NCBI GenBank assembly: GCA_030067835.1 | Contig: CP092441.1 | Location: 1,612,001 to 1,676,000, forward strand | Origin: Chakrabartyella piscis | GTDB taxonomy: Bacteria; Bacillota; Clostridia; Lachnospirales; Anaerotignaceae | Reading direction: 5' to 3' | Length of the DNA stretch: 64,000 bases | In this document: positions 8,766 through 15,641 of the stretch, one piece after another | How the letters are laid out: every line of letters begins with the position of its first letter | Numbering within the stretch: the stretch's first letter is position 1 | The notes under the pieces: model-generated | Seen by the model: only the letters and a program-made list of their open reading frames with translations | Database searches by the model: none | Told to the model about the DNA's origin: nothing | Position numbers and translations under genes: made by a program

Positions 8766-9944
8766 ATGTTACTCAGTTTGGCTTTGATTTTTATAGTAGG
8801 AATGTTATTGGGTGGAGTTTGTAACCATTTGCGACTTCCAGCACTTTTGGGTATGCTCATTTCAGGTATGATTTTAGGACCTTATGCAATGGATTTGTTG
8901 GATGGAAATTTGCTTGCCATTTCAGCTGATATTAGAAAAATCGCTTTGATTATCATTTTGACAAGAGTTGGATTCAATTTGGATGTTGGTGATTTGAAAC
9001 GCATTGGATTGCCAGCTGTTTTGATGTGTTTTGTGCCAGCATGTGCAGAAATTACAGCTATGATTTTGATTGCACCTCGACTATTTGATATTACCATCAT
9101 TGATGCTGCCATTATGGGTTCAGTTGTAGCAGCTGTGTCACCAGCGGTTATTGTACCAAAGATGTTAAACTTAATTGATTTGGAGTATGGAAAAGATAAA
9201 GGTATTCCACAAATGATTATGGCAGGTGCTTCTGTGGATGATGTGTTTGTCATTGTGTTATTTTCTTCGTTCTTAACATTGGGTGAAGGTGGAGAAGTGA
9301 ATTATGCCAGCTTCCTACATATACCAATTTCTATCATCTTAGGTATTGCAGTAGGTGCTGTTGTAGGATATGTGTTGCATGTTTTCTTTATGAAAAAGCA
9401 TATGCGTGATAGTGCAAAAGTAATTTTGGTGCTTGGTATTTCTATGTTATTGACGGTACAAGAGGATTTCATCACAGGAATCGTTGGTTTTTCAGGTCTC
9501 ATTGCCATTATGAGCATGGGACTTATGATGCAACTGAAAAAACCAGATTTGGCAAAACGATTGTCTGCTAAATACAACAAACTTTGGGTATGTGCAGAAA
9601 TTTTACTCTTTACTTTGGTGGGAGCCACTGTGGATTTGTCCTATGCTTTGAAGTTTGGAGCAGTGGCGGCAGTGCTGATTTTGGCAGTTCTGGTATTCCG
9701 TATGTTGGCAGTGTATTTCTGTTTATGGAAAACCAATTTCAACTCCAAAGAAAAGGTGTTTTGTATGATTGGCTATTGTCCAAAAGCAACTGTGCAAGCT
9801 GCAATTGGTTCCATACCCCTTGCAATGGGACTTGCTTGTGGTGAATTGGTTTTGACAGTGGCAGTGCTTTCTATTTTGATTACAGCACCCATTGGTGCAT
9901 TTGCAATTGACTTGACACATAAAAAGTTGCTGAAACAAGGATAA
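8766..9944 (+). CDS. Cation:proton antiporter (CPA2-like), fluoride-regulated
   Basis: A 392-residue membrane protein with about 12 hydrophobic segments and the Na+/H+ exchanger pattern: LRLPALLGMLISGMILGP near the N-terminus, a conserved TRVGFNLD segment, VVAAVSPAVIVP, and SVDDVFVIVLF, which holds the paired Asp expected at the ion site. It lacks cytosolic TrkA domains. AGGAGG precedes the ATG by 8 bases. It is expressed behind a fluoride riboswitch, and antiporters of this superfamily are among the known gene classes associated with that riboswitch. A role in fluoride tolerance, either direct export or pH/ion compensation, is therefore inferred; transport specificity is not shown by the sequence. 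Confidence 0.85.
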   Translation: MLLSLALIFIVGMLLGGVCNHLRLPALLGMLISGMILGPYAMDLLDGNLLAISADIRKIALIIILTRVGFNLDVGDLKRIGLPAVLMCFVPACAEITAMILIAPRLFDITIIDAAIMGSVVAAVSPAVIVPKMLNLIDLEYGKDKGIPQMIMAGASVDDVFVIVLFSSFLTLGEGGEVNYASFLHIPISIILGIAVGAVVGYVLHVFFMKKHMRDSAKVILVLGISMLLTVQEDFITGIVGFSGLIAIMSMGLMMQLKKPDLAKRLSAKYNKLWVCAEILLFTLVGATVDLSYALKFGAVAAVLILAVLVFRMLAVYFCLWKTNFNSKEKVFCMIGYCPKATVQAAIGSIPLAMGLACGELVLTVAVLSILITAPIGAFAIDLTHKKLLKQG

Positions 9945-9985
9945 TTCTGAAGAGAGTTTCGCAGCGACGAAGAATCTGTGGTTTC

Positions 9986-10010
9986 GGTCGATTCGTGAAT
10001 CGCCCCTACA
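9986..10010 (-). repeat. Palindromic intergenic repeat, copy B
   Basis: Read on the minus strand: TGTAGG, then arms GGGCGATTC and GAATCGACC (10005-9997 and 9994-9986) with a two-base loop and one mismatch. It shares the TGTAGGGGCGA start with copy A. Confidence 0.6.
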
Positions 10011-10035
10011 ATTCCAGAATATTTATGTTTTGGTT

Positions 10036-10061
10036 TTGTAGGGGTGACGTTTCGTCACCCG
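10036..10061 (+). repeat. Palindromic intergenic repeat, copy C
   Basis: TTGTAGG followed by arms GGGTGACG (10042-10049) and CGTCACCC (10053-10060), loop TTT, then GTTGTT. Perfect 8-bp stem. Confidence 0.7.
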
Positions 10062-10149
10062 TTGTTACAATTACAAATTGATATTTGTGGCAATTTATGA
10101 CGGCAAGAGTAGAGATCATCATTTTGCAAGCAAAATCACACTGCGTGTG

Positions 10150-10169
10150 ACCGCCATGTCTTTGGCGGT
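10150..10169. repeat. Hairpin of a second intergenic repeat type
   Basis: ACCGCC (10150-10155) and GGCGGT (10164-10169) form a short stem around ATGTCTTT. On the minus strand a TTGTAGGACAAGGAC stretch precedes it, similar to the TGTAGG start of copies A-F, so it may be a diverged or composite relative. Confidence 0.5.
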
Positions 10170-10213
10170 GAGTCCTTGTCCTACAAGTGCAATATAGTTT
10201 AGATTTTGCTTTT

Positions 10214-10240
10214 TGTAGGGAGCGATGACTCATCGCTCCG
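10214..10240 (+). repeat. Palindromic intergenic repeat, copy D
   Basis: TGTAGG, then arms GGAGCGATG (10219-10227) and CATCGCTCC (10231-10239), loop ACT, then CG. It directly abuts the stop codon of the sdpI-like gene on the other strand and could act as its 3' hairpin. Confidence 0.7.
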
Positions 10241-10885
10241 TTATCCCTGATTTTCTTGTTTGTAATACACATAAGACATAATTGTTGGGATCAATACAGC
10301 AAGCAAAATAGCAACCAGCATCAAATAACCAGCAGCTGGTAACAAAGCAGATATAAAGGAGCAAATTCCAGCAAACATAAAGGAATATCCAGCGATGCGA
10401 TGTGTCTTATACCACACCAATTCTGAAGATAGTGTCCAAGGTGTTTTGATACCAAAAGTGAACGTTTGCTTTGTTTTTGGCAAATAATTCCCAATGAATA
10501 TGAATAAACAACCCAAAAGAATTGGTGTTACTTTGCTGACAGTTGGCACATTGTCAAAAATACATTGCAACATAGTCAAACCGATGATGATATCCATAAA
10601 TACAACCATAAACACTTGGAATTTCCCGTAAAATGGCAAAAATTTATCATAATTTTGCATTTTGGGATCAATTCTTGGTGCAACAGCAAATACAATTGTG
10701 ATGAAAAATGGAAGCAATGTCAAAAACAAATAACTTCCACGACTGGTATATCCTGTCACTTCTCCAGAAAAAGAAAAGCTAGAAGGAATTTGAGATGGTA
10801 GCAGTGGATAGAACATAAAGTACAACAAAATAGGAATGCAGCTCAGTAGCAATGAAATAAAAAATGGTTTTTCAATCTTCTTCAT
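10241..10885 (-). CDS. sdpI: SdpI/YhfL-type membrane immunity protein (DUF1648)
   Basis: A 214-residue membrane protein with about six hydrophobic segments. The N-terminal part carries the DUF1648 signature (YPLLPSQIPSSFSFSGEVTG) and the C-terminal part the SdpI signature, NYLPKTKQTFTFGIKTPWTLSSELVW in outline. In Bacillus subtilis SdpI protects against the SdpC killing factor and relays its presence to SdpR; no sdpC-like gene is seen here, so the role may be general envelope protection. ATG 10885 is chosen because GAGGTGA precedes it; it overlaps the end of the upstream ArsR-type gene by 14 bases, implying translational coupling. Confidence 0.85.
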   Translation of the reverse strand: MKKIEKPFFISLLLSCIPILLYFMFYPLLPSQIPSSFSFSGEVTGYTSRGSYLFLTLLPFFITIVFAVAPRIDPKMQNYDKFLPFYGKFQVFMVVFMDIIIGLTMLQCIFDNVPTVSKVTPILLGCLFIFIGNYLPKTKQTFTFGIKTPWTLSSELVWYKTHRIAGYSFMFAGICSFISALLPAAGYLMLVAILLAVLIPTIMSYVYYKQENQG

Positions 10886-11150
10886 AATCGTCACCTCGTA
10901 ATGATTGGAGCCACACCAGAATTTCTTCAATGACACTGGTATTTAGCTCATAAGTAATGTATTTACCTTTTTTCTCATCCATAACCAAATCTGCTTGCTT
11001 CAAAATAGATAGATGATGGGAAATACTGGCATTGGTCATATCAAAAGCTTGTACAATTTCACCAGCAGTCAAAGGCTGTTTTCTAAGCATATTCAAAATT
11101 TCACGCCTAGTAGGGTCAGATATGGCTTTCATGATATCTTGTAAACTCAT
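10872..11150 (-). CDS. sdpR: ArsR/SdpR-like autorepressor
   Basis: A 92-residue winged-helix regulator of the ArsR family. Key segments are DIMKAISDPTRREILNML, the helix-turn-helix around FDMTNASISHHLSILKQADL, and the wing DEKKGKYITYELN. There is no Cys metal site typical of metal sensors, which fits the SdpR type. ATG 11150 is preceded by AAGGGAG; the in-frame ATG at 11168 lies upstream of that site. The gene overlaps sdpI, and its promoter is followed by an inverted repeat that should be its own operator. Autorepression relieved through the membrane partner is inferred from the Bacillus system. Confidence 0.88.
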   Translation of the reverse strand: MSLQDIMKAISDPTRREILNMLRKQPLTAGEIVQAFDMTNASISHHLSILKQADLVMDEKKGKYITYELNTSVIEEILVWLQSLRGDDYEED

Positions 11151-11174
11151 AAGTCTCCCTTCTTTCATTTAGAT

Positions 11175-11194
11175 ATTTAGATAAACGTCTAAAT
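11175..11194. promoter_or_regulatory. Probable SdpR operator
   Basis: Perfect inverted repeat ATTTAGA (11175-11181) and TCTAAAT (11188-11194) with a 6-base spacer, placed between the -10 box and the start codon of the ArsR-type gene, so that binding would cover the transcription start. Confidence 0.7.
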
Positions 11195-11196
11195 AA

Positions 11197-11225
11197 AGTA
11201 TAGTTGTTTTATTCAGCGTTGTCAA
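11197..11225 (-). promoter_or_regulatory. Sigma-A promoter of the sdpR-sdpI operon
   Basis: On the minus strand TTGACA (11225-11220), 17-base spacer, TATACT (11202-11197). The operator palindrome begins three bases further downstream. Confidence 0.8.
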
Positions 11226-11243
11226 TTGTTTTTGTATTCTGAA

Positions 11244-12176
11244 TTAACATTGCTGCAAATGATTCAAAATCCATTGCAACAAATCAGCATAAACAACATC
11301 TCGATCCAATTCATTCAAAATTTCATGTCTATCTTCAGGATATAACTTCAATTCCACATTTTGCAATCCATGTTTCAAATAAGATTGATATACCTTATTC
11401 GGTGATTTACCCCAATCGCCAACAGGATCACATCCACCAGAAGTAATCAAAATCGGCATATCTTTTGGAATTTGTTCCAAGTCAATTTCATAAATACAGT
11501 GGTGAATCATACGAAACAAATCTTCATATGCACGCAAAGTAAAGGTAAAGGTACAAAATGGAGTTGCCAAATACTTCTTTGTCATTTCCTCATCCCTAGA
11601 AATCCAATCTACGGATGTTTTTGGTTTGGAAATCCCTTTCATATATTGGAAAAATACAAATTTGCTGATGAGTTGGCTACGATAACGTTCACCTTTGAGA
11701 CGAATATACAAACCAATGCCTTTGGTTGCAAAATTGGTCAACAACTTCGCTGGATGTCCAGTTCCCATAATGATGGCACCAGAAAATAAGTCCGCATGTT
11801 TGGTTAGATACATACGTGTACAAAAAGAACCCATACTATGCCCAAGAATAAAAATGGGTGTTTCTGGGTATGTTTCTTTGATATTCTTGGTTACGGTATA
11901 TGTATCTTCCACCAAATATTCTGCACCATATTTTGTATGAAAGAATCCAAAATCATCAGATGTTTTTGCAGTTTCACCATGACCCAAATGATCATGACCC
12001 ACAACAGAAATGTTATGGCTACACAAGAACCTTGCAAAATCATCATAACGCTCAATGAATTCTGTCATACCATGAACAATTTGTAACAGAGCAACTGGTT
12101 TTTCTGCTTGCCAATGGACGCAATGTATTTTGTTGATTCCATCTTTTGATGGTAGATTGTATTGATGTCGATTCAT
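11244..12176 (-). CDS. Alpha/beta hydrolase, lysophospholipase/monoacylglycerol lipase type
   Basis: A 310-residue alpha/beta hydrolase of the lysophospholipase group (PldB-like, Hydrolase_4). It shows the oxyanion HGMTE motif after strand beta3, VVGHDHLGHGET, the nucleophile elbow GHSMGSF (Ser in the GxSxG), an acid-residue region ITSGGCDPVGDWG and the catalytic His in YPEDRHEILNE. No signal peptide, so cytosolic. AAGGTGA precedes the ATG at 12176. It likely hydrolyses mono- or lyso-acylglycerols, but substrate is not defined. It stands alone between the sdpRI promoter and the divergent potassium transporter genes. Confidence 0.88.
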   Translation of the reverse strand: MNRHQYNLPSKDGINKIHCVHWQAEKPVALLQIVHGMTEFIERYDDFARFLCSHNISVVGHDHLGHGETAKTSDDFGFFHTKYGAEYLVEDTYTVTKNIKETYPETPIFILGHSMGSFCTRMYLTKHADLFSGAIIMGTGHPAKLLTNFATKGIGLYIRLKGERYRSQLISKFVFFQYMKGISKPKTSVDWISRDEEMTKKYLATPFCTFTFTLRAYEDLFRMIHHCIYEIDLEQIPKDMPILITSGGCDPVGDWGKSPNKVYQSYLKHGLQNVELKLYPEDRHEILNELDRDVVYADLLQWILNHLQQC

Positions 12177-12321
12177 AAAATCACCTTTTCAACAATAGAA
12201 CTAAAATTTTAAGATTTCTGTAAACAATTGAAAAACCCTGATATTACAAGGGATTTCAGTGTTATTTGAGTCTATTGTATCACAAATCCTTGTAAAATGT
12301 TTGTATATTTTTAGAATCAAA

Positions 12322-12350
12322 TTGACAAAAGGGCACTCTTGTCTTAATAT
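12322..12350 (+). promoter_or_regulatory. Sigma-A promoter of the ktr operon
   Basis: TTGACA (12322-12327), 17-base spacer, TAATAT (12345-12350), about 60 bases before the transporter start codon. Confidence 0.75.
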
Positions 12351-12418
12351 AAGTTGAATCCATATGATTATAGAATCATTAGAGTTATAGTAATTTAGAA
12401 ATTAGAGGTTAATCGAAA

Positions 12419-13774
12419 ATGAAAGAAATTTTGCAAAAATATTTGCGAGACTTTTCGCCAATGAAGGCGATTTTATACGGTTATTGCACCATGATTGTTG
12501 TAGGAACCATTTTATTGTATCAACCTTTTGCATTGAAAACAGGTGCTACACCCAATTGGATGACTGCATTTTTTACAGCAACTTCAGCAACTTGTGTCAC
12601 AGGACTTGTGGTGGTGGATACGTACACCCATTGGTCTGGTTTGGGGCAATTGATTATCCTATGCTTGATTCAAATTGGTGGCATTGGATTTATGACAGTT
12701 TGTATTTCAGCAGTATCCCTAACCAAAAAGAAGATCGGTTTTGTTTCCAGAAGTTTGATGCAAAACTCCATTTCAGCACCACAATTGGGTGGTATTGTGC
12801 GTATGTCACACTTTGTGTTTTGGGGTGCTTTGTTTGTAGAAACCATTGGTGCATTTCTTTTGGCAGTGGAATATGTGCCCAAATATGGAGCAGTACAAGG
12901 TGCTTGGTATTCCATATTCCATAGTATTTCTGCTTTTTGCAATGCAGGCTTTGATTTGATGGGACAAGAAGTGGTGTACTCTTCCATGACTGCATCTGTA
13001 GGCAATGTATATATCAATGTTATTTTAATGCTGTTGATTGTCATTGGTGGTTTGGGCTTCTTTGTTTGGCAAGATATCATAGAAGCAAAGCTGAAGTTTT
13101 CACAAATGCATTTGCATACAAAATTGGTTGTATTTGTCAGTGTTGTTTTGATTTTGGGTGGTGCAATTGGCATCCATATCACACAATTTGCAACTCCACA
13201 ATATCAAGAAATGTCAACTGGCACCAGAGTATTGTCATCTATTTTTCAATCTGTCACAGCCAGAACAGCAGGTTTCAACACCTTGGATTTGGATCAGTTT
13301 ACAGAAGCTGGTTTGTTTTGTATGATGATTTTAATGCTCATTGGCGGTTCAGCAGGATCCACAGCAGGTGGTATGAAAACAACAACCTTTGCAGTTCTTT
13401 GTTTGAGTGTCATCACCACATTTGACCACAGAAAATCCATTGAAGTCTTTGGTAGACGTTTGGAAGAGGGCATCACTAGAAAAGCATCTTGTATTTTCAT
13501 GATGTATTTATTTGTTATGTGTATTGGTGCAATGGCAATCAGTCAAATAGAAGGCATTTCCATGCTACACGCATCTTTTGAGTGTGTTTCAGCTGTGGCA
13601 ACTGTTGGTTTGACCACTGGTATCACAGGGAATTTGAGCAATGCCTCCTTAATCATTTTGGCAATTCTCATGATTTTTGGTAGAGCAGGTTCATTGACTA
13701 TGTTGCTTGCATTTGCATCCAAAAAAGCACCAGCAATTTCAAAATTACCTTTGGAGAAAATCCAAATTGGTTGA
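12419..13774 (+). CDS. ktrB: Potassium uptake channel subunit, TrkH/KtrB family
   Basis: Integral membrane ion-conducting subunit of a Ktr-type K+ uptake system. The 451 residues hold four repeated M1-P-M2 units with selectivity-filter-like stretches (ATSATCVTGLVVVDT, SISAFCNAGFDLMG, SVTARTAGFNTLD, CVSAVATVGLTTG). The length and the adjacent single-RCK partner fit KtrB rather than the longer TrkH. AGAGGT precedes the ATG at 12419. It is followed 40 bases later by its regulatory subunit. Coupling ion (usually Na+) is inferred from the family. Confidence 0.9.
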   Translation: MKEILQKYLRDFSPMKAILYGYCTMIVVGTILLYQPFALKTGATPNWMTAFFTATSATCVTGLVVVDTYTHWSGLGQLIILCLIQIGGIGFMTVCISAVSLTKKKIGFVSRSLMQNSISAPQLGGIVRMSHFVFWGALFVETIGAFLLAVEYVPKYGAVQGAWYSIFHSISAFCNAGFDLMGQEVVYSSMTASVGNVYINVILMLLIVIGGLGFFVWQDIIEAKLKFSQMHLHTKLVVFVSVVLILGGAIGIHITQFATPQYQEMSTGTRVLSSIFQSVTARTAGFNTLDLDQFTEAGLFCMMILMLIGGSAGSTAGGMKTTTFAVLCLSVITTFDHRKSIEVFGRRLEEGITRKASCIFMMYLFVMCIGAMAISQIEGISMLHASFECVSAVATVGLTTGITGNLSNASLIILAILMIFGRAGSLTMLLAFASKKAPAISKLPLEKIQIG

Positions 13775-13814
13775 TATAGTTTAGAAAGAGTTTAATTTTT
13801 AGGAGGAAACAAAG

Positions 13815-14462
13815 ATGAAATCCATTCTCATTGTAGGATTGGGACGTTTTGGTAGACATATGGCACATAAATTTGTGGAACAGGGTCATTCTGTTTTGGC
13901 AATTGAAAAATCAGAAGAACGTGCAGACAATGCCATTAAAATTGTACCAAATATTCAAATTGGCGATGCTGCCAACGAAGATTTTGCAGAATCATTGGGT
14001 GTTCGTAATTTTGATTTGTGTGTCATTGCGATTGGCGATAACTTCCAAGCATCCTTGGAAATTACTGTTTTGTTCAAAGATTTGGGTGCTAAATTCATTT
14101 TGGCTAGAGCAAGTCGAGATGTTCATAGAAAGCTTTTGTTGCGAAATGGTGCAGACCATGTGGTATATGCAGAACGTGAAATGGCAGAACGTTTGGCTGT
14201 CAAATATGGTTCCAAAAACTTGTTTGACTATGTGGAATTGATTGGAACCGATTCTGCAATTTATGAAATGCGTGTACCTGAAAATTGGTATGGAAAAAGT
14301 ATCATTGAAAAATCAATACGTACACGTTATCATATTAGTATCTTGGCTACCAAAAAGAATGGTAAAATTTATCCATTGCCACAACCAGATCATATTTTCA
14401 CACCAGATGAAACATTGATTGTTTTGGGTGGAAAAGATGCTGCAAAAGCATTGTTGAAATAA
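13815..14462 (+). CDS. ktrA: Potassium uptake regulatory subunit, TrkA/KtrA family
   Basis: Cytosolic RCK protein of 215 residues that gates the KtrB channel. The N-terminal Rossmann fold shows GLGRFGRHMAH, an acidic residue after beta2 (IEKSEE) and GDAANEDF, binding ATP/ADP or NAD(H). The C-terminal TrkA_C domain spans about residues 135-215 (ELIGTDSAIYEMRVPE onward), the region that binds cyclic di-AMP in some homologues. An AGGAGG site lies 8 bases before the ATG. A hairpin AAGTCCC/GGGACTT follows the stop at 14464-14489 without a T-tract. Confidence 0.9.
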   Translation: MKSILIVGLGRFGRHMAHKFVEQGHSVLAIEKSEERADNAIKIVPNIQIGDAANEDFAESLGVRNFDLCVIAIGDNFQASLEITVLFKDLGAKFILARASRDVHRKLLLRNGADHVVYAEREMAERLAVKYGSKNLFDYVELIGTDSAIYEMRVPENWYGKSIIEKSIRTRYHISILATKKNGKIYPLPQPDHIFTPDETLIVLGGKDAAKALLK

Positions 14463-14538
14463 AAGTCCCAATTGTAGATAAAGGGACTTAATGAATGTAT
14501 TGTAGGATATATCAATGACATTGAAGGAGGCAGACATT

Positions 14539-14772
14539 GTGAGTATGAGAAAATCGGCATTTATATTTTGGGGTATATCACTCTTAAGTCTTTGTGTGGG
14601 CATTGCTGTAGTTGCCTATGAGTGGGGATACTTGCAAAGCATTATAGATCATGGAACACCCACATTTAGTGCTCCTGCTTATGTATCTATTGTATCAGGG
14701 ATACCGTTTATCATTGTAACATTAGTATTTGCAGTCATTGCGATAATAGTGACCAAGAGAAATAGGCGTTAG
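14539..14772 (+). CDS. Small two-helix membrane protein
   Basis: Not recognised as a named family. The 77-residue product has a hydrophobic helix near residues 7-26, a short outside loop (SIIDHGTPTFSAPAYVS) and a second helix near residues 45-67, ending in basic KRNRR, so both ends are probably inside. GTG 14539 is chosen because GGAGG (14526-14530) lies 8 bases upstream; an in-frame ATG at 14515 overlaps that site. It sits between the Ktr pair and a radical SAM gene; no function can be read from this. Confidence 0.6.
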   Translation: MSMRKSAFIFWGISLLSLCVGIAVVAYEWGYLQSIIDHGTPTFSAPAYVSIVSGIPFIIVTLVFAVIAIIVTKRNRR

Positions 14773-14828
14773 GTCTCGTTAAGTACAATTGGGACAAATA
14801 AAATTAGACAAAGGTGTAGGAGGGTCAT

Positions 14829-15641
14829 ATGAAACAATTCAAAAAAATGTATGTGGAAATTACAAATGTTTGCAATTTGTCTTGTTCTTTTTGTCCACCT
14901 ACAAAACGCAAATCCAAAACCATGTCAGTTGCAGAATTTACAGAAATTGCTGAAAAAATAAGACCTTTTGGTTCTTATCTATATTTGCATATCAAAGGGG
15001 AACCATTGATGCATAAAGATTTGCAAGAAATTCTTGCTGTTTGCGAAAGGTTGGAGTTTCAAGTGTGTATCACAACCAATGGAACGCTTTTGAAACAACA
15101 AAAAGAGGTTTTGCTAAAGTCCAAAGCAGTTCACAGACTACATATTTCTTTGCATAGCTTTGAAGCAAATGCCATTTCTTTGACACTAGAGGAGTACTTA
15201 GAAGAAATTGTAGACATCATCAAACAAGCAGACTTCCTAATCATTTTACGTTTATGGAATGGCGGTGGTATGGAAGCACTCAATAATCGGATTTTGACAA
15301 TGCTCAAAGCAAATTTTGATTTTTTACGAGAAGATAAGGTCAATGAAAAGACATATCTACAAATGGGTGATCAATTTGAATGGGCTGATATGGAACGTGA
15401 ATCCCAAAAGGAAACAGGTTTTTGTTATGCACTTAGAGACCAAATTGGAATTTTGGTGGATGGAACAGTGGTTCCATGTTGCTTAGACAACAATGGTGAT
15501 ATTGCACTTGGAAATATATTTGAGCAATCTTTAGATGATATATATATGGGAAATAGGGCACAGAATTTGTATAATGGTTTTTCCAACCGCAAGTTTGCAG
15601 AAAAGCTGTGTAGAACTTGTGGCTTCATCAATCGATTTTAA
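14829..15641 (+). CDS. Radical SAM/SPASM-type protein
   Basis: A 270-residue radical SAM enzyme with the CxxxCxxC cluster motif at Cys15, Cys19 and Cys22, the GEPL motif in IKGEPLMHKDL, and a C-terminal Cys-containing region (VVPCCLDN and CRTCGF) like a short SPASM domain that would hold an auxiliary cluster. The reaction and target are not identifiable; proteins of this type modify peptides, sugars or proteins, but no precursor peptide gene is seen beside it. AGGAGGG precedes the ATG by 5 bases. Its coding region is intact; the IS inserted two bases beyond the stop, within its terminator. Confidence 0.85.
   Translation: MKQFKKMYVEITNVCNLSCSFCPPTKRKSKTMSVAEFTEIAEKIRPFGSYLYLHIKGEPLMHKDLQEILAVCERLEFQVCITTNGTLLKQQKEVLLKSKAVHRLHISLHSFEANAISLTLEEYLEEIVDIIKQADFLIILRLWNGGGMEALNNRILTMLKANFDFLREDKVNEKTYLQMGDQFEWADMERESQKETGFCYALRDQIGILVDGTVVPCCLDNNGDIALGNIFEQSLDDIYMGNRAQNLYNGFSNRKFAEKLCRTCGFINRF

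Larger units (their letters stand above)
9945..10240. repeat. Mosaic cluster of palindromic intergenic repeats
   Basis: The whole gap between two convergent genes is filled with inverted repeats: copy B (9986-10010, read on the minus strand), copy C (10036-10061), a second hairpin type with arms ACCGCC and GGCGGT (10150-10169) and copy D (10214-10240). The intervening bases are higher in GC than the genes nearby. No coding region is supported. The structure suggests successive insertion of small non-coding elements, one next to the other, between gene 3' ends. Confidence 0.65.

Noticed and set aside
10006..10272. 88-codon minus-strand frame across the repeat cluster
   Set aside because: It spans palindromic repeats and the end of sdpI, has no ribosome site, and its translation is not protein-like.
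12231..12256. Possible minus-strand terminator or attenuator before the alpha/beta hydrolase gene
   Set aside because: CCCT/AGGG forms only about four base pairs around a long loop; too weak to call.
14464..14489. Terminator after ktrA
   Set aside because: The AAGTCCC/GGGACTT hairpin has no T-tract on either side, so termination is not supported.
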